Under the pieces are notes generated by a model, which was given only the letters and a program-made list of their open reading frames with translations, was not told the DNA's origin and did not search any database. The position numbers and the translations under genes were made by a program. Below are positions 42,362 through 51,151 of a DNA stretch of 64,000 nucleotides, piece by piece. Source of the stretch: Bog-473 sp963741995 (GTDB taxonomy: Bacteria; Actinomycetota; Acidimicrobiia; Acidimicrobiales; RAAP-2); the NCBI GenBank assembly GCA_963741995.1, contig CAVUKI010000001.1, positions 310,001-374,000 of the forward strand. Direction: 5' to 3'. The number at the start of each line of letters is the position of its first letter. The first letter of the stretch is position 1.

Positions 42362-43116
42362 ACAGCACCGACGTCACGGCGGAGCAGCATGGCGAGCACG
42401 TCGGCGTCGTCTCCCTGCACCGTCCGCCCAACAACTATTTCGACACCCGGCTCATCGAGGGCGTTGCCGCGGCCTACGAGGCGCTGGACGGCTCAGGCTG
42501 GTGCCGGGCGATCGTGCTGGCCTCCGAGGGGAGGCACTTCTGCGCCGGTCTGGACTTCGCCGGCAACGCCGGCCAGGACATCGCGGCGCTGTACGGGGCC
42601 GCGCTGCGCCTCTTCGCCGCCCCGTTGCCGGTGGTGGCCGCCGTACAGGGCGCCGCCATCGGGGGTGGCTGCGGGCTCGCCCTCTCAGCCGACTTTCGGG
42701 TGGCCACAGCACAAAGCCGCTTCAGCGCGAACTTTGCGCGTCTGGCCTTCCACCACGGCTTCGCGCTGACGGTGACGCTGCCGGCCGCGGTAGGTCGCCA
42801 GGCCGCGGCGGACCTCCTGCTTACCGGGCGACGTGTCGGCGGCGAGCAGGCGCTGGCGCTCGGGCTGTGTGATCGCCTGGTCGACGAGGACGACCTGCTG
42901 GTGCAGGCGATCGCCTACGCGGACGAGCTGGCTGCGGCGGGGCCGCTCGCCGTCCGCTCCATCCGGGCCACGCTGCGCCAAGGCCTGGTCGAGGAGGCTC
43001 GGCTGGCCATGGAGCGCGAGTGTGCCGAGCAGACCAGGTTGCGAGACACCGCCGACTTTGCCGAGGGTGTGCGTGCCGCGGCAGACCGGCGTGACCCGAC
43101 CTTCCGCGGGGCGTGA
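42358..43116 (+). CDS. enoyl-CoA hydratase/isomerase family protein
   Basis: Crotonase-fold protein of 252 residues. FCAGLDFAGNAGQD (oxyanion loop, family CAGxD), AAVQGAAIGGGCGLALSADFRVAT (second oxyanion hole) and RQAAADLLLTGRRVGGEQALALGLCDRLV match the family. At the position of the usual catalytic Glu it has LAFHHGFALTVTLP, lacking the G-x-x-P-E/D motif, so it may not be a standard hydratase. Coupled to GNAT upstream and PhyH downstream by GTGA overlaps. Confidence 0.9.
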   Translation: MNSTDVTAEQHGEHVGVVSLHRPPNNYFDTRLIEGVAAAYEALDGSGWCRAIVLASEGRHFCAGLDFAGNAGQDIAALYGAALRLFAAPLPVVAAVQGAAIGGGCGLALSADFRVATAQSRFSANFARLAFHHGFALTVTLPAAVGRQAAADLLLTGRRVGGEQALALGLCDRLVDEDDLLVQAIAYADELAAAGPLAVRSIRATLRQGLVEEARLAMERECAEQTRLRDTADFAEGVRAAADRRDPTFRGA

Positions 43117-43946
43117 GCGTGCCCACGACGGCCGCCCACGAGCTCAACACGTTCTTCAGCTGGACGGAGCACAGCGGCCCGTTCCGCGCCATCACGACCG
43201 CGCAGGCCCGCCAGTACGACGAGAGCGGATTCTTCGTGCTGGAGGAGGCGCTCGGGCGCGCCGAAGTGGACGCGCTGATCGGGGCTATCGATCCCTTCGA
43301 GGAGCACCAGGCCGACGCGCTCCGCGAACTGGACGGCGGGCGCTTCTTCATTGCCCGCGCCGACGAGATCACCTTCACCACCCACCTGGTGCTGCAGTCG
43401 CCGCCGCTGAAGGAGTTCACGCGCTCGCCGCTGCTCACGGACCTGTGCGCGGACCTCCTGGGGCCCGACGTTCGGCTCTACTGGGACCAGGCGGTCTACA
43501 AGAAGCCGGGCACCGAGTCTCCATTTCCCTGGCACCAGGACAACGGGTACGCGTTCGTGGAGCCGCAGCAGTACCTGACCTGCTGGGTCGCGCTCACCGA
43601 CGCCACCGAAGAGAACGGGTGCCCATGGGTGGTGCCGGGGTTGCACAGGGGCGGCACCCTGGCCCACGAGTACTCCGACATCGGCTTCGTGTGCCTCCGA
43701 GACCCGACGGACGCGGTCGCCGTGCCGGTGCGGGCCGGCAGCATTGTCGTGTTCTCGTCGTTGACGCCGCACTCGACCGGCCCGAACCGGACCAACCAAG
43801 TGCGCAAGGCCTACATCGTGCAATATGCGCCCGCACGGGCCGCCGTGGTGCGGCTCGATCCGGGCGGTTCCGTGCGGCGCTTTCCGGCGATCGACGAGGG
43901 TCGCCAGTACGAGGTGCTGCGCGGCGGCGTGCCGATCACGCACTAG
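43113..43946 (+). CDS. phytanoyl-CoA dioxygenase family (PhyH) oxygenase
   Basis: A 277-residue Fe(II)/2OG oxygenase. FPWHQDNGYAFVEP provides H-x-D, VFSSLTPHSTGPNRTNQVRKAY the distal His and the 2OG Arg. LTCWVALTDATEENGCPWVVPG is the strongly conserved PhyH strand. Start GTG overlaps the hydratase stop (GTGA). Only distantly similar to the PhyH at 40950, so they probably act on different substrates. Its end overlaps the opposing DUF5666 gene by 11 bases. Confidence 0.9.
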   Translation: MSVPTTAAHELNTFFSWTEHSGPFRAITTAQARQYDESGFFVLEEALGRAEVDALIGAIDPFEEHQADALRELDGGRFFIARADEITFTTHLVLQSPPLKEFTRSPLLTDLCADLLGPDVRLYWDQAVYKKPGTESPFPWHQDNGYAFVEPQQYLTCWVALTDATEENGCPWVVPGLHRGGTLAHEYSDIGFVCLRDPTDAVAVPVRAGSIVVFSSLTPHSTGPNRTNQVRKAYIVQYAPARAAVVRLDPGGSVRRFPAIDEGRQYEVLRGGVPITH

Positions 43947-44496
43947 GCGGCCGCGACCCCGACGGCGGCCCCCCGCCCTTGCCTGCCGCAGCTCCGGGCC
44001 CGCCCTTGCCCATATGGGTCGGCCGGCCGATCATGACGGTCGTCGCCGTCACGGAGCCGTCGCTGTTTTTGGTGCCGGCCACCCCGATGGACTCGCCGAC
44101 TTTGAGTGCTGACGCGCTCGAAGTCGTGCCGCCACTCGGCCCTGGATTGGTCTTGAACGTGGTGCTCGAAGAGGAGAGCACGGTGACCGTGCGCTTGGCG
44201 TTCGTCTCCACCGTGATGTCGTCCCCGCTCAGCGCGGTGATCTTGCCGGAGACCGTGGGCCGGGCCATGCCTCCCGGCGGACGCCCGTGCGCGGCAGCGC
44301 CCGAGTTGCCCGCCGTCGTGGTGGCCGCGCCTGCACTGGCACCGGTGGCGACCCCGAGCCCGAGGACGGCGGCCAGGACTCCTCCCGCGGCGAGCGCATG
44401 GCGGGGCCGGGACCATCGCCAGCGCGAGTCCCCCCGTGGCCTGGGAAGTTCGGTCCCGCCGGGTCCGGCGGGTTCCTGCGCTGTCGTGCCCATCAT
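43936..44496 (-). CDS. DUF5666-like secreted protein
   Basis: A 186-residue exported protein. A basic cytoplasmic stretch (RGDSRWRWSRPRH) precedes hydrophobic ALAAGGVLAAVLGLGVATG, a signal or membrane anchor. The following domain VSGKITALSGDDITVETNAKR, TVTVLSSSSTTFKTN, VGESIGVAGTKNSDGSVTATTVMI is the OB-like DUF5666 repeat. The tail is Gly/Pro-rich. GGAG upstream of ATG 44496. Function unknown; such proteins are common in actinobacterial envelopes. Confidence 0.75.
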   Translation of the reverse strand: MMGTTAQEPAGPGGTELPRPRGDSRWRWSRPRHALAAGGVLAAVLGLGVATGASAGAATTTAGNSGAAAHGRPPGGMARPTVSGKITALSGDDITVETNAKRTVTVLSSSSTTFKTNPGPSGGTTSSASALKVGESIGVAGTKNSDGSVTATTVMIGRPTHMGKGGPGAAAGKGGGPPSGSRPPSA

Positions 44497-44678
44497 GTCG
44501 TCTGCGCTCCTGATCTGCGTGCAAGCCGGCACTCTGCCGTGACAGCAGCGTGCGCGACCCGAGTGTGCCTGCACTGCGGGGCCGCTGGGGGCGAGGTCAG
44601 AATCCGGGAGGGCGGCCGGCCGTGTCGGCAGTAGGGTGCAGACTTCGGGGTGACCGAGACAGCACCAAGGGGTGTCCC

Positions 44679-45896
44679 ATGCCACACACAGCGCCCGTAC
44701 GCGACTGGGCGACCGACTTCGACGTTTTGGACCCGCGCTATGTCAGCGACCCGTTCAGCGTTTGGGACGACCTGCGCCAGAGTTGCCCCATTGCGCACAC
44801 CGACCGTCGCAAGAGCAGTTGGTTGCCCACCCGCTACGACGACGTCACCGCCATCGCCCACGACATCGCGCACTTCAGCTCGCTCAAGGTCGCCGTGATC
44901 CCCGGCGACGAAGACGAGGATCCCAACGCGGACTTCGACGGGCCCAACCTCGAGTACGGCCTGCCGCCGATTTCAGCCGATCCGCCGCTGCACACCTGGA
45001 CGCGGAGGCTCTTGCTGCCGTGGTTCTCGCACAAGCGGGTCGACAGCTACGTGCCGCTGACCCGGGAGCTCTGCCGCGGGCTCCTCGACCAGTTCGCCGA
45101 TGCGGGCCACGCCGACGCCGCCGCCGACTATGCGCAGCAGATCCCGGTACGGGTCATCGCCCGGATCCTCGGCGTGTCCACGGAGCTGTCCGACACCTTC
45201 ACCGGCTGGGTGCGCGACGTGCTCGAGTTCGCCGACGATACCGAACGGCGCCAGCGCGGGGCCGAGGGACTCCTCAATTACTTCCTGGGACAACTCGAGG
45301 AGAGCCGCCGGAACCCGGGGGACGACCTGCTGAGCGAGCTGCTCACCACCGAGGTCGACGGGCAGCCGGTCGATGACGGGATCGTGCTCGGAATGGCCGC
45401 ACTCGTGCTCATCGCCGGAGTCGACACGACGTGGAGCGCCATCGGCTCCTCGCTCTGGCACCTGGCCGCCCACCCCGACGACCGGAAGCGCCTGGCGGCC
45501 GAGCCCGAGCTCATGGCGACCGCCGTCGAGGAGCTCCTGCGGGCCTACGCGCCGGTGACGATGGCCCGCGAGGTGACCGAGGACATCGAGTACAAGGGCT
45601 GCCCCATGAAAGCGGGCGACAAGGTCCTGATGAACTTCCCGGCGGCCAACCGCGACCCAGAGGCATTCGAACAGCCGGACGAGGTGCAACTGGACCGGGC
45701 GCACAACCGGCACGTGGCCTTCGGCTCGGGAATCCACCGCTGTGCCGGGTCGAACCTCGCCCGCATGGAGCTGCAGGTTGCGCTGGAGGAGTGGATGGCC
45801 CGCATTCCCGAATTCTCACTGGCCGAGGGCCAAGAGATCACCTGGGCGGGCGGACAGGTGCGCGGGCCACGTATCCTGCCGGTGGTATTCCCATGA
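44679..45896 (+). CDS. cytochrome P450
   Basis: Soluble class I P450 of 405 residues. I-helix oxygen-binding groove ALVLIAGVDTTWSAIGSS, K-helix E-x-x-R in AVEELLRAYAPVTMAREV, heme loop HVAFGSGIHRCAGSNLAR with ligand Cys355. ATG at 44679 preceded by AAGGGG. The I-helix has A-G-V-D-T-T, the usual acidic residue present. The ferredoxin gene follows with an ATGA overlap, so the electron donor is co-made; a ferredoxin reductase is not nearby. Substrate unknown. Confidence 0.95.
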   Translation: MPHTAPVRDWATDFDVLDPRYVSDPFSVWDDLRQSCPIAHTDRRKSSWLPTRYDDVTAIAHDIAHFSSLKVAVIPGDEDEDPNADFDGPNLEYGLPPISADPPLHTWTRRLLLPWFSHKRVDSYVPLTRELCRGLLDQFADAGHADAAADYAQQIPVRVIARILGVSTELSDTFTGWVRDVLEFADDTERRQRGAEGLLNYFLGQLEESRRNPGDDLLSELLTTEVDGQPVDDGIVLGMAALVLIAGVDTTWSAIGSSLWHLAAHPDDRKRLAAEPELMATAVEELLRAYAPVTMAREVTEDIEYKGCPMKAGDKVLMNFPAANRDPEAFEQPDEVQLDRAHNRHVAFGSGIHRCAGSNLARMELQVALEEWMARIPEFSLAEGQEITWAGGQVRGPRILPVVFP

Positions 45897-46087
45897 AGAT
45901 CCGCGTCGATTCCGAGAAGTGCCAGGGCCATGCCCGTTGCTACGGCCTCGCACCCGAGATCTTCGACGTCGACGACTACGGGCAGGCCTCGGTCCTCCTG
46001 GACGAGATCCCGCCCGAGCTTCAGGAGAAGGCCCGGCTCGCCATGGCCAACTGTCCCGAGTACGCCATAGAGGTCATCAGCGAGTAG
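45893..46087 (+). CDS. [3Fe-4S] ferredoxin, P450 partner
   Basis: A 64-residue ferredoxin: CQGHARCYGLAPEIFDVDD (C-x5-C) and ANCPEYAIEV give the three cluster cysteines of the P450-associated [3Fe-4S] type. ATG overlaps the P450 stop (ATGA). Closely similar in layout to the ferredoxin at 8896, which has no P450 beside it. Confidence 0.94.
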   Translation: MKIRVDSEKCQGHARCYGLAPEIFDVDDYGQASVLLDEIPPELQEKARLAMANCPEYAIEVISE

Positions 46088-46146
46088 TCGCCCACCCGAG
46101 CGGCGCACCTGCTGCGGCGCGTCCAGGCCGGGTGGTCCTTCTGTCC

Positions 46147-47658
46147 TCAAACGGTGGCCGGCACCAGCGCCGGCTCGCCGGCCACGACAACGTCGCTGGC
46201 CTCGGGTCGCCCCCGCCGAATGAGGGCGAAGGCGCTCACACCGGCCACCGCCAAGACGATGGCGCTGAAGGTGAAGGCCGTCGTGTAGCCGTGGATCGAG
46301 CCGGCGGTGAGCGAGGCCACCGACTTCCCGTGGGCGGCGACGTAGGAGACGGTGGCGCTCGTGGCGATGGTGTTGATGAGCGCGGCGCCCATGGTGCCGC
46401 CGGTCTGCTGGGTGGCGTTGACCAGTGCGCTGGCGACGCCGGCATCCTGCTCGCTCACCCCGATCAGGGCCGTGCTGCTCATGGCCACGAACGACAAGCC
46501 CATGCCAAGGCTCACGATCACCTCGGCCGGCAGCACTGTGCTGATGTAGGCCGAGTGCACGTCGAGGGTGCTGAAGAGGAACAGGCCGGCCATGCCGAGG
46601 AGGAGTCCGCCCGTCATGACCACCCGTGGCCCGAAGCGGGGGAGGAATCGGCTGGCGAGCGTGGCGCCGGTGATGATGCCCAACGAGAACGGCACGAAGG
46701 CGAACCCCGACTTCAGGGCGGAGTAGTGCAGCGTGCCCTGGAAGTAGTACGTGAGCGACAGGAAGGTCCCGAGGAGTGCCGTTCCCACTAGCAGCGAGGC
46801 CAGGAAGGACCCGCCGCGGTTGCGGTCGAGCACGACCCGAAGAGGGAGGAGCGGGTGGGAGACGCGCTGCTCGATGATCACGAAGGCCACCAAGAGGACT
46901 GCGGCCACGGCGAACAACGTGACCGTGACGGATGAGCCCCAGCCGTCCGTGCCGGCCTTGGTGAATCCGTAGACCAGAGCCAGCAGGCCGCCGGTCACGG
47001 TCACCGCACCGGGCAGGTCGTAGCCGTGGTTGGCTGAGGCCCGGCTCTCTGTGACATAGCGGAAGGCCGCCACGGCCGCCACGACGGCGATCGGCACGTT
47101 GATCAGCAGGGTCCAGCGCCACGAGGCGAATTCGGTCAAGAAACCGCCGAGGATGAGGCCGATGGCAGCCCCGCCGCCGGCGATGCCGCCGTAGACGGCG
47201 AAGGCCCGTGCCCGCTCCTTGGGCTCCGTGAAGGCCACGGTGAGCAAGGAGAGCGCAGCCGGCGCCATGACGGCGGCGAAGGCACCCTGCAGGGCGCGGG
47301 CGCTGAAGAGCATGGCCGAGTTCTGGGCCAGACCACCCAGGGCCGAGGCCCCGGCGAAGCCGACGAGGCTGATGACGAACATCCGCTTGCGCCCGAAGTA
47401 GTCGGCGATCCGGCCGCCGAGCAGGAGCAGGCCGGCGAAGGACAGGGTGTAGGCCGTCAGCATCCACTGGCGGTTTGCCGTCGATATGTGCAGGGCACGC
47501 TGGGCCGACGGCAGGGCGATGATCACCACCGAGGCGTCGAGCACCACCATGAGCTGGGCCACGGCGATGATGGCCAGGGCCCGGAAGCGCTTCGGGTCGA
47601 GCTCAGGCCCGGATTCAGGTCCGGTGGCCTGGTCTGACAGTTCGAGGGTTGCGGTCAT
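46147..47658 (-). CDS. MFS drug:H+ antiporter, DHA2 (EmrB/QacA) family
   Basis: A 503-residue transporter with 14 predicted membrane helices. LMVVLDASVVIIALPSAQRAL is the DHA2 motif D1, GGRIADYFGRKRMF motif A, and GGGAAIGLILGGFLTEFASWRW the antiporter motif C region. ATG 47658 is preferred for its GGAG at six bases; an in-frame TTG 18 bases upstream is an alternative. It is divergent from a TetR gene with two operator-like palindromes between them, the usual efflux-pump arrangement. Confidence 0.93.
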   Translation of the reverse strand: MTATLELSDQATGPESGPELDPKRFRALAIIAVAQLMVVLDASVVIIALPSAQRALHISTANRQWMLTAYTLSFAGLLLLGGRIADYFGRKRMFVISLVGFAGASALGGLAQNSAMLFSARALQGAFAAVMAPAALSLLTVAFTEPKERARAFAVYGGIAGGGAAIGLILGGFLTEFASWRWTLLINVPIAVVAAVAAFRYVTESRASANHGYDLPGAVTVTGGLLALVYGFTKAGTDGWGSSVTVTLFAVAAVLLVAFVIIEQRVSHPLLPLRVVLDRNRGGSFLASLLVGTALLGTFLSLTYYFQGTLHYSALKSGFAFVPFSLGIITGATLASRFLPRFGPRVVMTGGLLLGMAGLFLFSTLDVHSAYISTVLPAEVIVSLGMGLSFVAMSSTALIGVSEQDAGVASALVNATQQTGGTMGAALINTIATSATVSYVAAHGKSVASLTAGSIHGYTTAFTFSAIVLAVAGVSAFALIRRGRPEASDVVVAGEPALVPATV

Positions 47659-47759
47659 GGTGATCTCCGTGTCCAACGAGGTCCGTTCCGTGCATCCCCC
47701 CTGCCGGCTTGACCTGGAAGGGTCTGGTTTTCTCGGCTGAGATGGCTTACAATCGGAAT

Positions 47760-47802
47760 CGGAGTTCTGGTTCCACTTATACTATACGGAACCTGAGTTC
47801 CG
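47760..47802. promoter_or_regulatory. tandem TetR operators in the MFS/tetR divergent promoter
   Basis: CGGAACctgaGTTCCG (47787-47802) is perfect; CGGAgttctgGTTCCa (47760-47775) is a weaker copy, with centres 27 bases apart. TATACT at 47779-47784 between them is a likely -10 element. Spacing puts both sites over the divergent promoters. Confidence 0.6.
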
Positions 47803-47830
47803 TTTGTCAACCGGGGGAGGAGGGATTTCT

Positions 47831-48475
47831 GTGGACCGATCTGAAAAGTTAGAAGCGGGATGTGACGGGCCCGCCGCCGGCGCACGACCGCGACGGGCCG
47901 ACGCCCAGCGCAACCGGGCCCGGATTCTCGAAGCCGCCGAGAACGTCTTCGCCGTCGAGGGGATCGAAGTCCCGGTCGACCTGATCGCCGAGAAGGCCGG
48001 AGTCGGCGTGGGCACGCTCTACCGCCACTTCCCGACCAAAGAGAAGCTTTGCGAGGCCGTCCTTCTGGATCGGCTGTCCGCTCTCACGGTCGACGCGCAG
48101 GCGTTGGCGGACGCCGACGACCCGAAGGCCGCGTTCTTCGATTTCTTGGAGCACGTGGTCGAGCAGGGCGCGGCCAAGCGCGACCTCATGGTGGCCGTCA
48201 TGGGTGCCGGGGTGGAGTTCGAAGAGGCATCTGTCGCGGTGAAGGAAGGCTTGCGCGACGCCATCGGCGTGTTGTTGGAGAGGGCGCAGGCCGTTGGCGC
48301 GGTGCGGCCGGACGTGACGCCTACAGCAGTGCTCTCGCTCGTCGGAGCGACGTGCCAGGCGACCGCACACGCGGGAGCCGCGCCGGCCTGCGATCTGCTC
48401 ACCATCGTGTGCGATGGGCTGCGCGTACAGGGAGGCCCGCCCGACTCACCCGCAGCGGGACAGTTCTCGAAGTAA
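47831..48475 (+). CDS. TetR family transcriptional regulator
   Basis: A 214-residue repressor. RARILEAAENVFAVEGIEV then PVDLIAEKAGVGVGTLYRHF is the TetR DNA-binding domain; FPTKEKLCEAVLLDRL follows. The C-terminal ligand domain is divergent. GTG at 47831 is preceded by GGAGGAGGG. Divergent from the MFS pump and probably its repressor, acting at the palindromes just upstream. Confidence 0.92.
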   Translation: MDRSEKLEAGCDGPAAGARPRRADAQRNRARILEAAENVFAVEGIEVPVDLIAEKAGVGVGTLYRHFPTKEKLCEAVLLDRLSALTVDAQALADADDPKAAFFDFLEHVVEQGAAKRDLMVAVMGAGVEFEEASVAVKEGLRDAIGVLLERAQAVGAVRPDVTPTAVLSLVGATCQATAHAGAAPACDLLTIVCDGLRVQGGPPDSPAAGQFSK

Positions 48476-48576
48476 CGACTCGATTCGCGGGCAGCGGCAC
48501 ACGTCCAGCGGTCTGAGACGGGTCAGGATCGGGCGGCCACGGTATGTCCTGAAAGGTGATCAGATCGACCGATGCG

Positions 48577-49674
48577 TCAACCTTCCCGAATGGACGCAGG
48601 GTCGATGCCAACTCCGCCGGCCGCGCTGCTGGAGTACACCGCGAGCGCGAACCTCAAGACGTCGACAGCCTCTTCGCCGCTCCACAGGAGCGGACCCTCA
48701 CCGGTGCGGAGCCAGCGCAACCAGTGCCGTCCCGAGTCGCGAAAACTACTGGCCCAGTCGTCGTCGAGCGCGTGGAATGCTCGCATTTCGCCGTCGACGT
48801 AGGTCTCGAGGCTCGGTTGCTGAATTCCCCGCCCAGTGCAGCGGTTCACGCGTGAGTAGCCCCGACTCCCCGTGATCTCCCAGCGTTCATCGTTGGTGTA
48901 GTAGTCAGATCGGAGATACATCTCGGGGGCCAAAGTGATGTCCCAGACGCCGCGGATTCCGTTTTGGTGCTCCCACGTGATGGTGGTCGGCGCGTCGATC
49001 TCAATGGTCGGCATGACTTCAGTGCAGCCCACCCATGCCCGAACCTCCCTGAGTGGGCCGAAGAGCCACAGGGCAGTGGCCAGCTTGTGCCAGCCGTCGT
49101 CGAACACCAAGATGCCGCGGCCGCGGCGCATCTGGGCGAACTGCCACTCGAAGCTCGACATGGGCACGTCCCAGCCACCGCTGCCGCTGCCCACCATTTT
49201 CATGTGATAGCCGCTCACCGTCCCGATTTCGCCAGATTCGATTGTCTGTTTCAGCCTCCGCAACGGCTCGTAGAAGATGTAGTTCTCCATGACTCGCAGG
49301 ACGCGGTCGTTCGCTCGGGCCGCGTCCAGCATCTGCCGGGCTTCGTCCAGGTCACTGCACATGGGCTTTTGCAGGTTCAGGTGCCACCCGTAGCCGAACA
49401 TCTCGCAGACCCCCTCGGTGTGGAGCGGGATCGGCAACAGGACCTCGGCGGCATCGACCGCTAGCCCGCTCGATGCGAGTTCGGCTGCTGTGGCGAACGT
49501 CCGTGCCTGGGGCCATTCATCTTGTCGCTGCGCACGACGCTGCGGATCGGGGTCGACGAGGGCGACGACCTCGACATCCGGATTGTCCGCATAGGCGCGG
49601 ATGTTCAGGTCGAAGATACGACCGAGCCCGATAACGGCAGCTCGCACCGGTCGGTCGTATGGAACGAACGTCAT
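48577..49674 (-). CDS. Gfo/Idh/MocA family oxidoreductase
   Basis: A 365-residue NAD(P)-dependent dehydrogenase. It begins YDRPVRAAVIGLGRIFDLNI (Rossmann), has LNLQKPMCSDLDEARQML with the lysine of the E-K-P-like motif (here Q-K-P), and FDDGWHKLATALWLFGP with the conserved D-x-x-x-H. The E-to-Q change in EKP is unusual and may affect catalysis. ATG overlaps the end of the upstream LysR fragment (ATGA). A short N-terminal fragment of a close paralogue is at 60409. Substrate is probably a sugar or cyclitol. Confidence 0.87.
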   Translation of the reverse strand: MTFVPYDRPVRAAVIGLGRIFDLNIRAYADNPDVEVVALVDPDPQRRAQRQDEWPQARTFATAAELASSGLAVDAAEVLLPIPLHTEGVCEMFGYGWHLNLQKPMCSDLDEARQMLDAARANDRVLRVMENYIFYEPLRRLKQTIESGEIGTVSGYHMKMVGSGSGGWDVPMSSFEWQFAQMRRGRGILVFDDGWHKLATALWLFGPLREVRAWVGCTEVMPTIEIDAPTTITWEHQNGIRGVWDITLAPEMYLRSDYYTNDERWEITGSRGYSRVNRCTGRGIQQPSLETYVDGEMRAFHALDDDWASSFRDSGRHWLRWLRTGEGPLLWSGEEAVDVLRFALAVYSSSAAGGVGIDPASIREG

Positions 49675-50145
49675 GAGTGGCTGCCTTCTCTCGTCGCGCG
49701 GATTCTGAGGGTGGTGCCCGCAACCGTTCTATCGCACACGCTGGCGCTTCTGGAAACCCGCCTTCGGAGTGCTGCGGCCGAGGTCGCCGTCGCCCGGCGT
49801 GTCCGAATCGTCAGCGTGCTGGGGCACTCGACAACTGCAAACTCGAACGCGCCGGTTGAGGGTGCTCGCTCACAGCGGGAAGTCCGAAGGGTCTGGTCGG
49901 AGGCGTCCCGCGCCGAGTCCGCAGCCGCCAGGACGCGGCGGGCCTCGGGCAGCAGTGCGCGACCCGTCTCGCTGAGTTCGACCCGCCTGGTCGAGCGGAT
50001 GAAGAGTGCTGCGCCCAATTCATGCTCTAGGGACCGAATCGACTGGACAGGGCTGAGTGCGCGATGTGACAACGGAGCGCCGCCCGGGTGAAGTGCCGTT
50101 CTTCTGCCACCGCGACGAACTGCTCGAGCTGCTGCAGAGTCATTG
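49671..50145 (-). pseudogene. LysR-type regulator fragment
   Basis: The DNA-binding domain of a LysR protein: MTLQQLEQFVAVAEERHFTR, then AALRCHIAHSALS in one frame, and after a missing base near 50055 IRSLEHELGAALFIRSTRRV and ELSETGRALLPEARRVLAAA in the next. The remaining sequence to 49671 has no recognisable effector domain, so the gene is truncated as well as frameshifted. It ends with TGA overlapping the ATG of the MocA dehydrogenase. It may once have regulated that gene. Confidence 0.65.
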
Positions 50146-50306
50146 ATCGTTCAGCTCAAGGTCGAGGTGAGACATAGTCGCGAAGCCCCGAACGAGAAAC
50201 TGCGGGTGGGGGCGCAATTCGTGGAACTCACCCATGCAGAGCAGCAGTACTTCGAATCGCTCGTAGAACTGGACGGGAGTTGGTAGTGCGTTGAAGCCGT
50301 CAATGG
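50146..50306 (-). other. short unrecognised open stretch upstream of the LysR fragment
   Basis: On the minus strand the bases read without stop as PITIDGFNALPTPVQFYERF, then EVLLLCMGEFHELRPHPQF and LVRGFATMSHLDLELNDQ, ending in TGA that overlaps the LysR ATG. It runs back into the end of the SDR gene without a start codon. It may be the tail of a lost gene; I do not recognise it. Confidence 0.3.
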
Positions 50307-51041
50307 TTATCGGCTCGTTTGAGGGTTGATTGGACTGTGGAGCGACAGCCCGCCGTCACACTCGAGCACCTGACCCGTGACCCACTCCATGGTGTGCAGG
50401 GCGATGATCGACTGGGCGATGTCTTCCGCCTCACCCAGTCGGCCGAGCGCCGTGCGCCCCGCCACGCCGGCTAACCACGGTGAGTCTTCCACCGAGACCG
50501 AAGGCCCGAGCATCGGCGTCCGCGTCACGCCGGGCGCCACTGCGTTGACCCTGATCCCGAGCTCACCCCACTCGGCCGCGGCCACTTGCACCAGCATGGA
50601 GAGTGCGGCCTTGGACGCGCCGTAGAGCCCCATGCCGCGGTCGACAAGCCGCGCGCTGACGCTCGAGACGGCGACGAAGGAGCCGGGCGTCCCCTGTTCT
50701 TGCATGGCACCGACCCAGGCCCGCATGCAGAGCCAGGGGCCGCGCGCGTTGACCCGCATGAGGCGGTCGAAGGCGTCCGGCTCGACCTCGGTCAGCAGGC
50801 CGGCGTGGCCGACGCCGGCCGTCACGGTGACGAAGGTCGGGACACCCCAGCGCATTCGGGTCACGCCGACGGCATCGTCTATGGCGTCCGGCTCGGTCAC
50901 GTCGCAGGCGACGTCGTGGGAGCCGGCGATGTCCCAGGTCACCGTGGTGGTGCCTTGGGACCTGTAAGCCTCGGCCAGGGCGGCGCCGATGCCCGATCCG
51001 CCGCCGATCACCAGTGCGAGTGGCCCAGCCTCGTCGCTCAT
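50307..51041 (-). CDS. SDR family oxidoreductase
   Basis: Classical short-chain dehydrogenase of 244 residues. LALVIGGGSGIGAALAEAY is the cofactor loop (T-G-x-x-x-G-x-G variant), DVACDVTEP the adenine pocket, VAVSSVSARLV and YGASKAALSMLV the catalytic Ser-Tyr-Lys, and VNAVAPGVTRTPML the C-terminal PG motif. ATG at 51041 follows GGGAGCCCC. Divergent from the flavin monooxygenase gene; a steroid- or alcohol-dehydrogenase role together with a Baeyer-Villiger enzyme would be coherent but is inferred. Confidence 0.93.
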   Translation of the reverse strand: MSDEAGPLALVIGGGSGIGAALAEAYRSQGTTTVTWDIAGSHDVACDVTEPDAIDDAVGVTRMRWGVPTFVTVTAGVGHAGLLTEVEPDAFDRLMRVNARGPWLCMRAWVGAMQEQGTPGSFVAVSSVSARLVDRGMGLYGASKAALSMLVQVAAAEWGELGIRVNAVAPGVTRTPMLGPSVSVEDSPWLAGVAGRTALGRLGEAEDIAQSIIALHTMEWVTGQVLECDGGLSLHSPINPQTSR

Positions 51042-51151
51042 GGGGCTCCCTTCACCTTGCTCGGGCCAGACCGTACCCGGCCCGCGGTGCCAAACTCTGG
51101 GTGTCGGTATCCCTTGCTCGGAGGCCCAGCGGTGAAGTGCACGACTCTGCG

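Noticed and set aside
40950..45896. Biosynthetic gene cluster from two PhyH enzymes, P450 and GNAT
   Set aside because: No scaffold-forming synthase, NRPS, PKS, terpene or RiPP gene is visible; the oxygenases are in separate operons.
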